Assembly (NCBI RefSeq): GCF_964204645.1
Contig: NC_134034.1
Span: forward strand, 1,768,072-1,832,071
Direction of reading: 5' to 3'
Source of the DNA: Tubulanus polymorphus
Lineage: Eukaryota > Nemertea > Palaeonemertea > Tubulaniformes > Tubulanidae
DNA: 64,000 bases
Below the pieces are notes generated by a model. That model saw only the letters and a program-made list of their open reading frames with translations. It was not told where the DNA came from and searched no databases. The translations under genes and the position numbers were made by a program. Positions 42,901-54,364 of this stretch are shown in pieces. Numbering within the stretch: position 1 is the stretch's first letter; every line of letters begins with the position of its first letter.

Positions 42901-45900
42901 GATCCCTACAGATCAGTTATTCCTGAATAATATCAGTTTTAAAGGAGAAAATTTCAAATTTTGAGGAGGCGTCTGCATCACTTTCATATCTCAATTACAG
43001 CAGACGCCTCCTGAATCGGTACTGTTTATCTCAGTAAACCAGTAATTCATTGGTCAGCAAATTTTTATCCTACACACTTCCTAAACTCAATTTCTAATTC
43101 GGTAACCGCCTAATTGGGTTCCTAGCACTTGGGTTTATCGGGCGCTTACCACTAACTCTTCGATAGTCGTGTTACATTTTTCGAGATTGATTCGTTTGAT
43201 TGCGCAATACTCCTGACGAGGAATACAGTAGGCCTTCTGTACAATAGCTGTAGCACCGGCACCTAAAATACAACAAAACATAAACATCCTCATTACAACT
43301 TCTCCTGACCTCATAACAACCTACTGTGACCTCCTTACAACCTCTCCTGACCTCATTACAACCTACTATGACCTCCTTACAACCTCTCCTGACCTCATTA
43401 CCTACTGTGACCTCCTTACAACCTCTCCTGACCTCATAACAACCTCTCCTGACCTACTATGACCTCCTTACAACCTCTCCTGACCTCATTACCTACTGTG
43501 ACCTCCTTACAACCTCTCCTGACCTCATAACAACCTACTGTGACCTCCTTACAACCTCTCCTGACCTCATTACCTACTGTGACCTCCTTACAACCTCTCC
43601 TGACCTCATTGCAACCTTCTATGACCTCATTACAACCTCTCCTGACCTCATTGCAACCTCTCCTGACCTCATTGCAACCTTTCCTGACCTCATTGCAACC
43701 TACTAAGACCTCCTGACCTCGTAACAACCTTCTATGACCTCATTACAACCTCTCCTGACCTCATTGCAACCTCTCCTGACCTCATTGCAACCTCTCCTGA
43801 CCTCATTACAACCTCTCCTGACCTCATTGCAACCTACTAAGACCTCCTGACCACACTATAACCTCCTTACAACGTCCTGACCTCATTATTACCCCCATAA
43901 CCTCCTTACAATCTCTTAATCCCACACCTCCCATAACCCCAGTTATTTGTTTCTGAACTCATAACCTCCATTTCTAACCCCCTTCCCTCACCTCCTTACA
44001 TCTTCGCCTGCATCTCAAGACCTGATATCACCACCTGACCTTTCACCTCACCTGAACTTCTCTATAAGACCTCCCAAGACCTCTCTGCGCCTCCCTATCT
44101 TCAACCTCCTCTGACCTGTCATCCCCTCGTTTACTTACTAGACCGAATTTACAAACCTCACGTCGCCTGCTTTTAACCTCGACCGTTCTATCATCCCGCC
44201 CTCCTCAGTCCCTTAACCTCATAACCTCGCAACCTCCCATAACAACCCTCCTGACCTCCCTTCTATTTTGTCAACCTCACAATCATATGTATGACACATA
44301 CTCAGAGGTAAATCACTCCAAAACACATCTTCTAAAGCGTATTCATCCGCATTGTTCGGCCACGGCGCGTTATTCGGCTCGTCGGGTTTTCTACGCCCGA
44401 GGAAATAGTCCGCGAAAGCTTTTATCATGAAAAACGGAGAATTGAGCGTACGACCGACCGAGCGCTAATAGTCAGTCATTTATATATCAATAATAAACAC
44501 AAGGGTTTCATAGTTACAGTAATAACTAAGGGAACCGTAAACAGATATAATTAGATACTCGTCAGGAATTTGTTTATCAACAGGTTCCTCGCGTCTCACA
44601 GCTTCAGTTCGCGCTACGCAAATAATTGTCTGATATCCAAAAACTCTACCGACGGGACTAACTCCTCGCTGGTGCCATCTTGTGGCAAAAAAATTCCAAA
44701 AATTTTCTTTTTTATTTTGACAGCAGAAACCCGATTTTTTTTTTATCAAAACGTATCCTTGCGTCACTGGTCGCCAGGAAGAACATTCAAGTTCCCCGAT
44801 TTTCAACAAAAAGAGTAAAAATTCCCTGATAATTTTGGGAAAAATACATCTGTAAATCCCTGAACTGCTTAGAACCCTGTAACCAAACCATTACCCTTAC
44901 TGACACTAGCGCCATCTAGCGGATTAGGTGACCACGCCCAACAAGTCTTGTGTTCAAGATCTCACCCAGATCCTGTTTGCTCTATTGGGAAAGTACTGTT
45001 TACAATCTAAATTTTATTGTCTGTAACCATTTTTTCATTAGGCAAAATTTTTTTTAAAGTTGGTTACCATTCTTTTTCTAAAAAAAAAAAAAAATCGAGT
45101 AGGGTGGGAGGTATTTATTTTTATCTCTTAATTAAATGTTGTGAATGATGTATGATGAATAAATAAAGCAACATTTCCACCAGAATAACTTTATCCGCGC
45201 AGGCTACCAAGCATTACAAACTTTCCGCCCTGCTACCGAGGTATTATAATGAACCCACAACCGATAAATTTGTGTCAGTTTGTCATACAGTGAACAACTT
45301 TTTGTTCACTGAAATTTACTGCTTAACTGCCCTACATTTGACATGAAACAGCTCGCTACAATTATTTCCAATTGGCTCAATTAGACGATAAAGTGGTTTT
45401 TTCTATTAGAAAAAAAAATGAGGGATTTAGTAGAGTCGGGCGAGACGCTAGACAACTCATTTTTTTATTTAGCTAATTTCATTTTGCTAGATTTTTTTTA
45501 AGTATGCAAATATTGACATTAATACGACCGGTGAAACTGTGCAATCTCAATGAACCATCATTTTTATAGGCCTAACCATTTATTTTATGTTAATTGAATG
45601 ATTGGCTTTTAATTATCAGAGTATCAGAAAAAAATAGACTCCACCATGCTGGGAGCGACTGCAGTTAGGAGTTTGCTAATTCCGTACACTTTCACCTTAC
45701 CAAACGGTAAACCATTACCCTAATAATCTTAGCACTAGCAGGATAGGACTGGCTACCTCAGCAGAAACAGATATAGGAAAATTGGGAGAAAATGGCATTT
45801 CTCGGATAAAGCATCAACGTTAATTTTTGGGTCCGCTTTTTGGGTTTTAGCGTTGTTCCGCCATTGGTTATAGGTATATTTCTTAAGTCAAAGAATTACA

Positions 45901-46485
45901 TCAGAAAGGTTGCAATTTCCGAGAGGATCAGTATAAGCCAAAGGGGTCAAATTTAGAGGTTTTAACGATCTCTATCATGTTGATGAAAAAGACAACCTCA
46001 ATGGGAAGGCAGGGGTCCAGACCCTGAGACCAACCCCTAAATCTGCCCTGCCTAGATTCGCCCCAGCTCCTGGCTGTCCGCAGTCCGAGATGAGTGGGTG
46101 TGTGTGGATTATAATGTACAACATCCAAAAATTATCATTCGAAAATCAACTTCCAAAATGAATATAAGTGTTTAAGAAATGTAATTGAAATCGCGACACA
46201 TTTTCATCGCACCAGGAGTAAAACGAGAACAGGTCCAGCTGTCGAAATGAACTCCAGAACTCTCGAACGCTTTACGCACAGACTAACCACTCTCTCGTAA
46301 ACTACCGTCATTTACACGCGATCACGTGACTGTCAACGGTTAATTCGATCGTTTTTTCGAAATTCGAAATTAACGGTTTCAGATGCGGCGATTGAACTGA
46401 GAATTTACTCACCGAGAACATCCTTCAACTCGTAATCATCTTTTTTAATCGACCACGGCACTTCCTGGTGATGATCGGCGGCCAT
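36935..46485 (-). CDS. OXSR1: OSR1/SPAK (fray) Ste20-family kinase (490 aa)
   Basis: Fifteen exons: 46485-46413, 43262-43150, 42807-42699, 42242-42039, 41434-41325, 40929-40825, 40315-40182, 39949-39832, 39157-39035, 38947-38906, 38817-38764, 38264-38177, 38071-38003, 37879-37818, 37003-36935; every phase agrees and TAG ends it. N-terminus [20 protein letters not shown] is that of OSR1/SPAK. Glycine loop GAGATA (25-30), Lys47 in CAIK, HRD 147-149, DFG 167-169, T-loop Thr188 in [15 protein letters not shown] (the WNK site), S-motif [12 protein letters not shown] (Ser330), and a C-terminal CCT domain (about 396-486) ending LIGFAQLS. All catalytic residues are present, so it is an active kinase in the WNK-OSR1 pathway regulating cation-chloride cotransporters; the CCT domain binds RFxV/I peptides. 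Human OSR1 is 527 aa; the linker is shorter here. Confidence 0.96.
37080..37471. repeat. Dispersed repeat (GAGGAAGCGTCTGCATCACT family), OSR1-like intron 14
   Basis: Reverse-complement relative of 15040-15400 and relative of 29028-29350 and 42895-43135; contains AAATTTTGAGGAAGCGTCTG and GGTACTGTTTATCTCAGTAA. Confidence 0.7.
37472..37756. mobile_element. MITE with TTAACCCTTTCAGTGC termini (copy 2)
   Basis: Inverted ends TTAACCCTTTCAGTGCTG and GCACTGAAAGGGTTAA. Nearly the same as copy 1 at 31977. It lies in the last intron of the OSR1-like gene. Confidence 0.88.
38283..38640. repeat. ~39-bp tandem array with CACCATCTGGTGG palindrome
   Basis: Nine copies of CTACAGTGTCACCATCTGGT followed by GGCAGTATAGAACA, each with the imperfect palindrome CACCATCTGGTG. 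It fills most of intron 11 of the OSR1-like gene; degraded copies continue to about 38750. Confidence 0.9.
39170..39665. repeat. ~58-bp tandem array with CACAAGTGCTGCCCCCTTGTG
   Basis: Eight copies of ATTACACCACAAGTGCTGCC, CCCTTGTGAGCCGATATCAA, AGTYCCTAG. The unit contains the inverted pair CACAAG / CTTGTG. In intron 8 of the OSR1-like gene; scattered CTGCCCCCTTGTG remnants continue to 39810. Confidence 0.9.
40345..40735. repeat. ~60-bp tandem array with GAGGATCCACCAGGTGCGC
   Basis: Seven units of TGAGGATCCACCAGGTGCGC, TAGTTGTATCTGAAATGTTA, CTGTGGCAAT. Related to the arrays at 18893 and 55500. In intron 6 of the OSR1-like gene. Confidence 0.88.
41700..42015. repeat. ~50-60 bp tandem array with GACTCCAGCGAGTCTTGGAG
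   Basis: Six imperfect units alternate TCTTGGAGTGAGTGTACTAG, ATATTACTGTATGACTCCAG and a TCTTAAGAGAGAGTGATTAT variant. In intron 4 of the OSR1-like gene, ending beside the exon 4 donor at 42038. Confidence 0.85.
42271..42513. mobile_element. MITE with CGATCTAA...TTAGATCGGACCCTG termini (copy 2)
   Basis: Same family as 14365-14624; shared blocks include GGGACAAGTATATTCTCATC and CACAAAGCTTTTTTTCCCAC. Left terminus is eroded. In intron 3 of the OSR1-like gene. Confidence 0.85.
42895..43135. repeat. Dispersed repeat (GAGGAGGCGTCTGCATCACT family), OSR1-like intron 2
   Basis: Shares AAGGATCCCTACAGATCAGT, GAGGCGTCTGCATCACTTTC and CGGTACTGTTTATCTCAGTA with 37080-37471 and, inverted, with 15040-15400. 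Confidence 0.7.
43290..43860. repeat. 21-bp minisatellite (CCTCTCCTGACCTCATTACAA)n
   Basis: About 25 copies of CCTCTCCTGACCTCATTACAA alternating with CCTACTGTGACCTCCTTACAA. Pyrimidine-rich degenerate sequence continues to about 44280. It occupies intron 1 of the OSR1-like gene between exon 2 and the alternative first exon. Confidence 0.9.
44302..44428 (-). CDS. Candidate alternative first exon of the OSR1-like kinase
   Basis: From ATG at 44428 an open 42-codon exon reads [20 protein letters not shown], then [22 protein letters not shown], and ends in phase 1 at GTATGT. Phase 1 is the phase of the canonical first exon (46485-46413), so it can splice to exon 2 at 43262. Its PW-x4-DEYALEDV stretch resembles PW-x4-DDYELKDV of the canonical exon. 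The join would make Ser, not Gly, the first loop residue (SAGATA). Splicing to exon 2 is inferred; it could also be a chance open frame, but resemblance plus phase plus donor argue against that. Confidence 0.55.
44430..46412. other. Intron 1 of the OSR1-like gene (upstream part)
   Basis: AT-rich intronic sequence without recognised exons. A poly-A run lies near 45082. If the exon at 44302-44428 is used, an internal promoter should lie in about 44430-45000; no core element is obvious. Confidence 0.45.
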
Positions 46486-49400
46486 TTTGACGGGTCGTAC
46501 TAATTGCCGAACGAAACCGGGCAGCGGTATGTTCATCAGTAGATTCGGTCTTGTTCATACCCGCGAACGACCACGTCACCTTCTATGCGCTGCAGCTTGG
46601 AAAGTTCGAGTTCGAATCCCATTTTAGTTGGACCGATGTCCAGATATTACGTGGGATTTTTGCAATAAATCAGAGAATGACCGGACGTTGCCTGACACTG
46701 CCCAGTGGTTGGCCGCGATCCCAGACCCATACGTGAGTCCTACATACGACAGGACAGATTGCAATGAACAGGTGCCAGACTTTCCTGTACTTGGCACTAC
46801 CCTCGCTACTCTCGGTTTCGCCGAAACGTCTGGATGACATACTCCAGAGGTCCCAGGTTAAAATCTTTGCCTTTTGGTGCCACGACTGAAAAAATCCTCG
46901 GACATTTGGTAATTGGAACTGCAAGACCCAGGACGTGTCAAAAAAATAAATAACATCGAAAGATGAACAATCCTTGTATTCTGGTGGGATTTTGAACACG
47001 GCGAAATGAAAGGTTACTTTCTGACTGATTAGGGTTTGGGTCTGGGTAAATCTCTTCCCTTATGGCCCTCTTTATCGCCTTCACACACTGAACCTTATAA
47101 TACAATACACGACTCCGTGTGAGGAAACTGTGGCTGCCGTCCCTGCATATAGTAAAAGGTCGCATGACGTTGTGATTATAACGTATGAGCCGCGAGTCGG
47201 CGCCCCGCGCGCGATCGCCTGCTCTGTGAGAGAAAGTGTGATTGATGATGATCTGTTGAGAAGTAAAAGGCTAATTTAATGTTGCAGTAATCTGTTTCCA
47301 CGTGGAGTCGGCAGACGAACCTTAATCGATTTAAACCGCGCAATAATACATTTATCATCTCGCCGCCAACGCACACACGCACGCACGCACGCGCTACTTT
47401 GCGAGAGTTCCGGTCAAACTTGCAGTTCATCTTCATCGATCATTCAGACTGCGCGGAATGGAAATTTTAATAGGATTTTAAACTCGAGTTGTCTCACTGA
47501 CATTGCCGAGGAAGGTCTCTGACTGTATAGATTATCACTAGCGGTATTACCCTCATCTCCAGCCAGTCTCTCTAAAGTTCTGGATCTGCGGCACCCAGTT
47601 TGAGACCACAGACATAGTCCTCGGACGATTTGTGGTCTTCCATTCGAAATTGTAATTTTTCAAATTCTTGTTTCAAGTTCTTGATAAGAATTTCAATGGT
47701 TAAATAAAATCTCACTTCCCTAACAACTGTGAAATTGCGCCTGTCGGATGGATTTCCTCATAGATTTCCAAACCCCGCCCGAGACCTTCGGCGTGACGTC
47801 TGTTTTATTCTGAGAAATGTCCTACTTTTATAGACCCGACCACCTTGACTTTGGCAGAACCATGTTAAGTATTTTCCGCGAGATATTTTCAGCTGTGGAA
47901 AATGTAAAAAAAAGTTGGTTGCACGCAAACAAACCACTTCTGGGTTAGAGGCGAAAAATGAAAAAAAAATGGCGGCGTTGATTACGTGCATTATATCCCG
48001 TTAAAAAACCGTTGAATTTGAAATTCGAATGCATGCCATTTTAACCGATGGTGAATAGCTCAATAAAACGGGGAAGTTAAATTGAGTAGAGAAGGGGAAG
48101 GCGGGTGAGAGCGACTGTGAATGGTTATTAAGGAGTGGAGCGGATCGCGCGGCCCGCGGCAATTTCTCATTACCACGTGCGATCGACAAGCGGATATAAC
48201 TTCCGGTTTGCCGGCGGCACCTTGCGACGTTACACCGAACTTCACGGCGCAGACGATGCCGCCGTGTGTTGTGCGTTGACATACCTCCTGGTGGTTTCGA
48301 GACTCAATCGAGCTCAGGCGCAACACACGCCGAGACACCGGGAGTGTTTTCGAAAACTGTGGTTACTTCGAGTGTCTATAAGGGTTAGCAATTTGTAACG
48401 CAACTCTCCGCGGCGGCTCTTTAAGAGGAAAAGAAATTCTAACTGAATTGTATTTGTTTTCCTGTTTCTTTCTACTCAAGAGAGAACCTGCCCAAGATCA
48501 TCTCAGCTGAAATCGAAACCCATTGGAGAATACAAGTTTGGGAATAAAAACCTACCGGACTGACGAAGAAAGGTTACTTAGGACATATAGAGACTAGCGC
48601 CCCCTATAAGGTGTCATGATTCAGAGTCGGGACGAATCTAGGGTTTAAATTTGGGGGAGAAAAAAGGGGCACCTGTTGGCCATAAAGGCACCGTATCATC
48701 TGCACGGCACCATATGTGGGCAACGTAGCAAGCGAAGCAAAAAAAGGGCGTCCATAAAATGCTTGATTTTCAACGCCATTTTAGTGCCTGGGCACTTCTG
48801 AGAACATGTCACGCTACAGAAAGGATTTCAAAATTTCAAGACATTTTTAGGGCACTTGAATTTGAATTTTGTATTTTTCTTCGCAGAGACTTTTTTTCTT
48901 TCAGACTTCTCGAAGGTCACATTCGAATTTTGAAGGTACGGTCCACCGGGTCTTATTCCCGTAAAATCCGCCATTGGACAGAGAGACTGACGAACATCCA
49001 CGCGATACAACAACGACACGCTATATTAAGCGCCCCAGTTGAATCAAGGCGTACAACAGACATGCCCGATATGAATGATAGTACAGTGACACTATGCTGC
49101 GTGTACAAGAGTGCAACGAATGCAGATTTCGTGACTGTTGTTTGTAATTAACCAATTGTAGGCAATAATTAAACGAACTGTCACTCATATCTCTAGAGCT
49201 TTACATTAGTTAAACATAAGACGACGTCGACCTTCAGGACAAACCGATACAATTATCGGTTTCACATTATTTACGTTTCTAGGTCTGACGTTGTGAATTC
49301 CGCGCGTCTGGCTATGGTGCGGCTATGGTGCGGCTGTGGTGCGGCGTGGTGCGGCGTGGTGCGGCGTGGTGCGGCTGTGGTGCGGCTGTGGTGCGGCGTG

Positions 49401-51081
49401 GTGCGGCGTGGTGCGGCGTGGTGACGAGTCAGTCACCCACGTTCTAACATAGGAGTTCCGGCACCGACTCTGTGGCAAGATTCCCTTACGATCCGCTAGG
49501 TGTCACTGCGCTGAAATATCTTCGAATTCTTCTTCCACGAGTGTGGTTAGAGTGTGGTAAATAAATCTTATCCAATCTTACCTTTCGAATCAACTTTTTT
49601 CCATTAAGGTATATATTTTCAGCAAGATCTATATGAAACGCTTGAGTTAGAAAGTGAATCTGATATCTATGCAATAGATTTGTTGGATAATTTTCGTTTT
49701 TAGAAGCCTACAAATCTCAATTTTCATTGAAATTTCATTGAAAATTAACTTAATTTCAGTACGAATAGCCCAGTGAAATGTTGCGCCATCTCGTGAGTGC
49801 CACCGGTACCCAATAGCACCCACGGCGTTATCGAACCCGACCCAAAGACCGGTGGCCTTCGGACACTGGCAACTATACCGTGCGCGCACTCCCTCTTCCC
49901 GCCTGGGACCAGCTGAACCCCTGAGGCTTTATTGGTAACAATGATGCAGATAACCCGTGGAAGGTGAATTATGTGTGGATCTTGTATCAATTAGATAGTT
50001 TTGTGTATTATGGTAATAGCAGGTTGAATATGAACGTGTAAATGGCCGTAGACTTGTCCGTGACGGGAATAATGTACGCCGGCCTCACTGGTCAGTAAGC
50101 ATCACCCATCCAGCGCGTGGAATAACCTCGTTCAGGACGAACTTCGGTTATCGGAGTTATAGTCGACTATTTGCGAACTAAGTGAATCCGAATGTCAGTT
50201 AGTCGAAACTAAAGTCCGGAAATAGTCGACGGACCACGGGATTTGAGCACGGCTCGCTGTAGTTCGGACCTGCGGTCAAACTCCGATATACCGCCCTCCC
50301 ATAAACCGCCATCCCCGCCTACCGCCAGGTTTTCTCAATGTACATCTCAATACAAATACATAGTAAAACAACCCCGATATACCGCCATACTCTCTATACC
50401 GCCAAAATCGTTTTGCACCGATGTGGGCCGTATGATCGGGGGTTGGTTGTAATTCTAAGATGGCCGACACTGTGAAATGCGTAAGACGAAACTATAGTGC
50501 GTTCGATTAGTTCCGACCACTAGTCGAGAGACTTATCACGAAATCCGAGGTTCGCTTAGTCCGTCACGGTAACTTCTCAGACTGTGTTAATACTATATCT
50601 GCTGCAACAGAAATTCTGAGAAAATTGTCAGCTGTATCTTTCGGTCACAGACCTAAAAATAATCGATACTCGGCCATACATCTGACGTCTGGACGCTTGA
50701 CCGCGAGACGCAAAGCTCTGTTCTAGTTCTGAGTCGTTCATCACCGCATGCAACCCCGACTGCTGGTGTAAATACCCTCCAGGTTACTATACCACCAGGC
50801 TCTCACTTTCCCCTCACCCAACTCGATCAGATCAGATTCCGTTTGACCTCGACTGGTAACGAGTTCACCTTTCGTCTGATCTCGTCTGCCCAGGGGATCA
50901 ATCAGACGACACTGGAATACTTTATATCCGTATCAATTCACATCATGGAGCAGACGTTAACGATCTCTAATCAGCAGGACCCCGCAATTCGGAATCTATA
51001 CGTGGCGCCCTCTAGACGCCGATCCAAGGTTAATGAGATCCAAGGCAATATTGCAAGCGAGAAAACCTTGGGAACTTGATT
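46486..51081. other. Upstream region of the OSR1-like gene and 4 kb of spacer
   Basis: The proximal part holds the kinase 5' UTR and promoter; no TATA was identified. A short (CACG)n tract lies at 47364-47392. B-box-like words GGAAAGTTCGAGTTCGAATCCC at about 46600 and AGGTCCCAGGTTAAAATC at about 46848 hint at degraded tRNA-derived repeats. The GC-richer stretch 48120-48400 has overlapping open frames on both strands but no recognisable product. Tandem GGTGCGGCGT units lie at 49306-49424. No gene is supported. Confidence 0.45.
49306..49424. repeat. 10-12 bp minisatellite (GGTGCGGCGT/GGTGCGGCTGT)n
   Basis: About eleven copies of GGTGCGGCGT or the longer GGTGCGGCTRT in direct tandem. Confidence 0.9.
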
Positions 51082-51433
51082 ATGAAATTAGCACTTTTTG
51101 TGTGTATATCATCACACGTCGTGGTCGTGAAGCCAATACGGGGGTCTGGACGATCATTTCCAGAAAATCATGAAATTCTAGGACTCACGGCATTTATAGA
51201 GGTTTTATACTTTTTCTCAGATGAAGCAGAGACGCACAGAAGGCCTCGAGCGGTGTTTGGAAATTTATGGAGAAATCCATCCGAACAGGTGCAATTTCTG
51301 TAAGGATGAGTGTCCAATTTTCAGGTTCGAACACGATCTGTGCATCTGTGACGAACCGGGCTACCTCAATGGATTCAATTTCATCACCGCTGATACCCTA
51401 AAACCGGAGTTAACTTTAATATCCAGTCTATAA
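51082..51433 (+). CDS. Weak candidate: small secreted cysteine-containing protein
   Basis: ATG at 51082 begins MKLALFVCISSHVVVV, which looks like a signal peptide. A TTTTTCTCAG acceptor at 51211-51220 opens a second segment (51221-51433, TAA) that encodes six cysteines in the order C-x11-C-x2-C-x3-C-x9-C-x1-C with an acidic DEPGY stretch. A donor joining the two in frame is not clear; a GTGAAG near 51129 would give a 90-nt intron and phase 0. I do not recognise the protein. It could equally be two unrelated open frames. Confidence 0.28.
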
Positions 51434-51548
51434 AATCTTGCCTAGCTTATAGATTTCCCTCGAGGAAAAAAATAATATACCATCAAAAATATGGTCGGTG
51501 AAATGCGAAAGTGCACTTGAAATCTAGACCGTTTTCTTTTTGGTATAT

Positions 51549-51893
51549 GGTTCCCACCCCTGCTGTGGTAGTGGCACCCCTGCTGTGGTAGTGACACCCC
51601 TGCTGTGGTAGTGGCACCACTACTGTGGTAGTGGCACCCCTGCTGTGGTAGTGGCACCCCTGCTGTGGTTGTGGCACCCCTGCTGTGGTAGTGGCACCCC
51701 TGCTGTGGTAGTGGCACCCCTGCTGTGGTAGTGGCACCCCTGCTGTGGTTGTGGCACCCCTGCTGTGGTAGTGGCACCCCTGCTGTGGTAGTGGCACCCC
51801 TGCTGTGGTAGTGACACCCCTGCTGTGGTAGTGGCTACCCTGCTGTGGTAGTGGCACCCCTGCTGTGGTAGTGGCACCCCTGCTGTGGTTGTG
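51549..51893. repeat. 20-bp minisatellite (CACCCCTGCTGTGGTAGTGG)n
   Basis: About 17 copies; three rotated repetitive open frames on the minus strand arise from the 20-bp period and are not genes. Confidence 0.95.
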
Positions 51894-52803
51894 ACCAAAG
51901 TGGTAGTGACCTAAGTGTACGCTTACTTGTAAATGGCCTCGTCAGAATATCCTTAACTATTTGGAAGTGGTGAAGAGACCGCTGCGTCGTTTTGACCTCT
52001 CGATCAGTCGCACACGTGGTAAGCGAAGGTCAAGCGATGAAAATGCTGAACACGCTTCAATCTATATGAAGTGGATAGCCTTATATATATATATATATAT
52101 AATGGGAATATTCTAACCTTGGGCGCTGCTTGTCCATTAACGTATCATATAAATGATTCAATCCCTGAATCCTTAACCCCCCTCCCCGCCCCTCCCGCCC
52201 CACTTATTTATCTAAGCCGCTCTGGACAGATTCAGATTGCTACGTAGATAGAGCAAGGCACCCCCGGAGAAAGTGAGGAGACGCAATCTCTCAAAACACT
52301 GAACACGTAGCAGCGGCTGGAGCGCGCAGACAATGTTATTACTAACAAAGAGCTTTCGATCAAATAAATAAATGCGTAGTTAATTTTCTAATGTAAATAT
52401 GTTTGTACACGGTTACATGGCGTATAAAGACCTAGCTCTACCGAAACGTCTAGAGATATTTACAGAGATTCACCCGATAATCAGATACCCTTCGTCGTAC
52501 AAAAGGTACGTGTGGCTAATGTTAAATTCTTCCGATAAATGTTTGAAATATTGGTTTTGTCTGGAAATCAGCAGATAATATTAGCACGAAAAAACTGTAA
52601 GAATTTTCACTATTTCGCACATGAATGAATCGTACATCAAATGTTTTTAAAAAAGATCTATGTATATTTAACTAAATGGTCATGAAATTAGACAAGTAGA
52701 CAAGATTATTAGAAGAATGAGGTTTAACTCTAAACTCAGTCATTGGAATTGCAGATGCGTGCCCCAATTTTAAAGATCCGCCTCCGGGCTATATACCATC
52801 GGT

Positions 52804-52943
52804 CCAATCAGAGATCGTTCCCCGTTCAAAGCACCAATCAGCGAATGTTTGCCACGTGAAGCACCAATCAGAGATCGAATTAGTAAACAATGGACCAATC
52901 AGAGTGAATGTATCACACACCAGATCCAGTCTCAATATATAAG
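52804..52943 (+). promoter_or_regulatory. Four CCAATCAG boxes followed by TATATAAG
   Basis: CCAATCAG occurs at 52804-52811, 52833-52840, 52863-52870 and 52895-52902, at 29-32 bp spacing, followed by TATATAAG at 52936-52943. Clustered CCAAT boxes with a TATA box are a classic strong Pol II arrangement (as in histone genes). A start site would fall near 52966-52970. Confidence 0.5.
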
Positions 52944-52976
52944 GTTTCCATAGACTGTCCATAATCAAATTGAAAT

Positions 52977-53090
52977 AAAAAACCACGTTGTCGAGAAAAA
53001 CTAAGAGAGTAGTGACGTTTTGCTCGGAATCGAGTCCAAATGTCACCACTCTCTTAGTTGTTCTTCATAATGTGGATTTTTCACCACAAT
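52977..53090 (+). ncRNA. Possible short hairpin transcript downstream of the CCAAT/TATA cluster
   Basis: AACTAAGAGAGTAGTGAC at about 53002 pairs with GTCACCACTCTCTTAGTT ending at 53060; weaker pairing extends outward (AAAACCAC with GTGGATTTTT). AATAAA follows at 53089. No open frame of note fits inside. The same GAGAGTAGTGACGTTT word builds the array at 63555-63925, so a repeat-derived hairpin is an alternative. Confidence 0.3.
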
Positions 53091-54364
53091 AAAGACTACA
53101 TTGCCAATATATTCGGCATTAAAACAATTTGACAACAAGTTGAATTAGACCTACAGTTACAAGTTGGAGCGTCGCGTGTTCTGTTGCTAAACATCGTCTC
53201 GGTGTTGTACACAGAGAAAGTTTAAGTGAATTTATAAACCGGAAATGGTAATTGTGCGAATATTTATCACCGGGTGTAGCTAAAGTGTTTCTGATTAGGA
53301 ATGAGAAACAGTGAAACAGTCGACACTGTCATCTGCAGCATTCAGACGACAACAGACAACTGAAAGAGTGTTTAATTAAATCAATTTAAATCCACAGTTT
53401 GAAATTCTGTTCGTTTGTCTCCGAGCGCAGTTAGTCGTCTGTCGACGAGAAATACGGCTGTGCATAATGTGTATTTCATAATTATGTGTGTATACGTAAA
53501 ATCAATTCACGGATTCGGACTATGATCCAAAACTTCCGGCATATTACCGTCGTCTCGACAGAGCCTAGTTTCAAGGACAGGGTATTTACTTGACTTAACC
53601 ATCTCTAACGGTAAATCCTCACTCAGGGCCGGTTTCATAGACCGGCAATTTAAGTTACCCGTATAGGGACGAATGCTCACTCTTCGCGACAAACGTCACT
53701 AAACCCTTTTAACTGAAAAAAATAAAATGTTACCAGAAATTGATTTGCCCCTTCATCTATGAAACTTAACTCAGGACAAGTTCTCTAACGTCCCATAGTC
53801 AGTATTTTGGTCTTACAAAACTTAGTTTTAAAACTGAAATGAACTTGATCGCCTCTATAGCTAAGCTCAGGTCCAACTTACGACCGGATCGGATCCAGGT
53901 CGCAAGTCAACCTGAGCTTGGCTTATGAGAACTGGGTCCGATTTGCCAAAGGTGCGTGACGATGAACAAACAAATTGGTTTTAATACGGCCCCTTAGCGC
54001 ACACCGTAACAGTGAGATTCTGAGACATACCCTAGGTATCGAGTATACGGTAAAAGAGAAATCTCTGACCGGCGCGCGCGCGAAACGAGGAGAATTTGCG
54101 TGATCAAACGAGACAGGTGCTGGTCGATACAATTAGATAATAGTCTCCATTTATTCGCCAATAGTTTACTTATGGTTCATCAGTTCTTGTACGTGAATCG
54201 TTTTTTGACGCATTAGGTCAGAAATTGGCGTCAATCAGCCGGGTTTTATTTGATTGTGTTGTTGTATATACGCGGAGAGTTCTGACTGTCGTCTCCTGAT
54301 TGATCCGGTGACAAGTGATGGGGATAAAGAGAGGGAAAGAGAAGAGACGCAGATAGATAAAGAC

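Noticed and set aside
46551-46999. Frames and tRNA-like words upstream of the kinase
   Set aside because: Short B-box resemblance only; no cloverleaf and no coding signal.
48001-48398. Overlapping frames on both strands in a GC-richer patch
   Set aside because: Arginine-rich composition follows base content; no family resemblance on either strand.
48759-49151. 130-codon plus-strand frame
   Set aside because: Aromatic- and charge-rich with no domain, signal peptide or splice context; looks like AT-rich random frame.
51442-51898. Repetitive frames of 92-124 codons
   Set aside because: Products of the 20-bp minisatellite.
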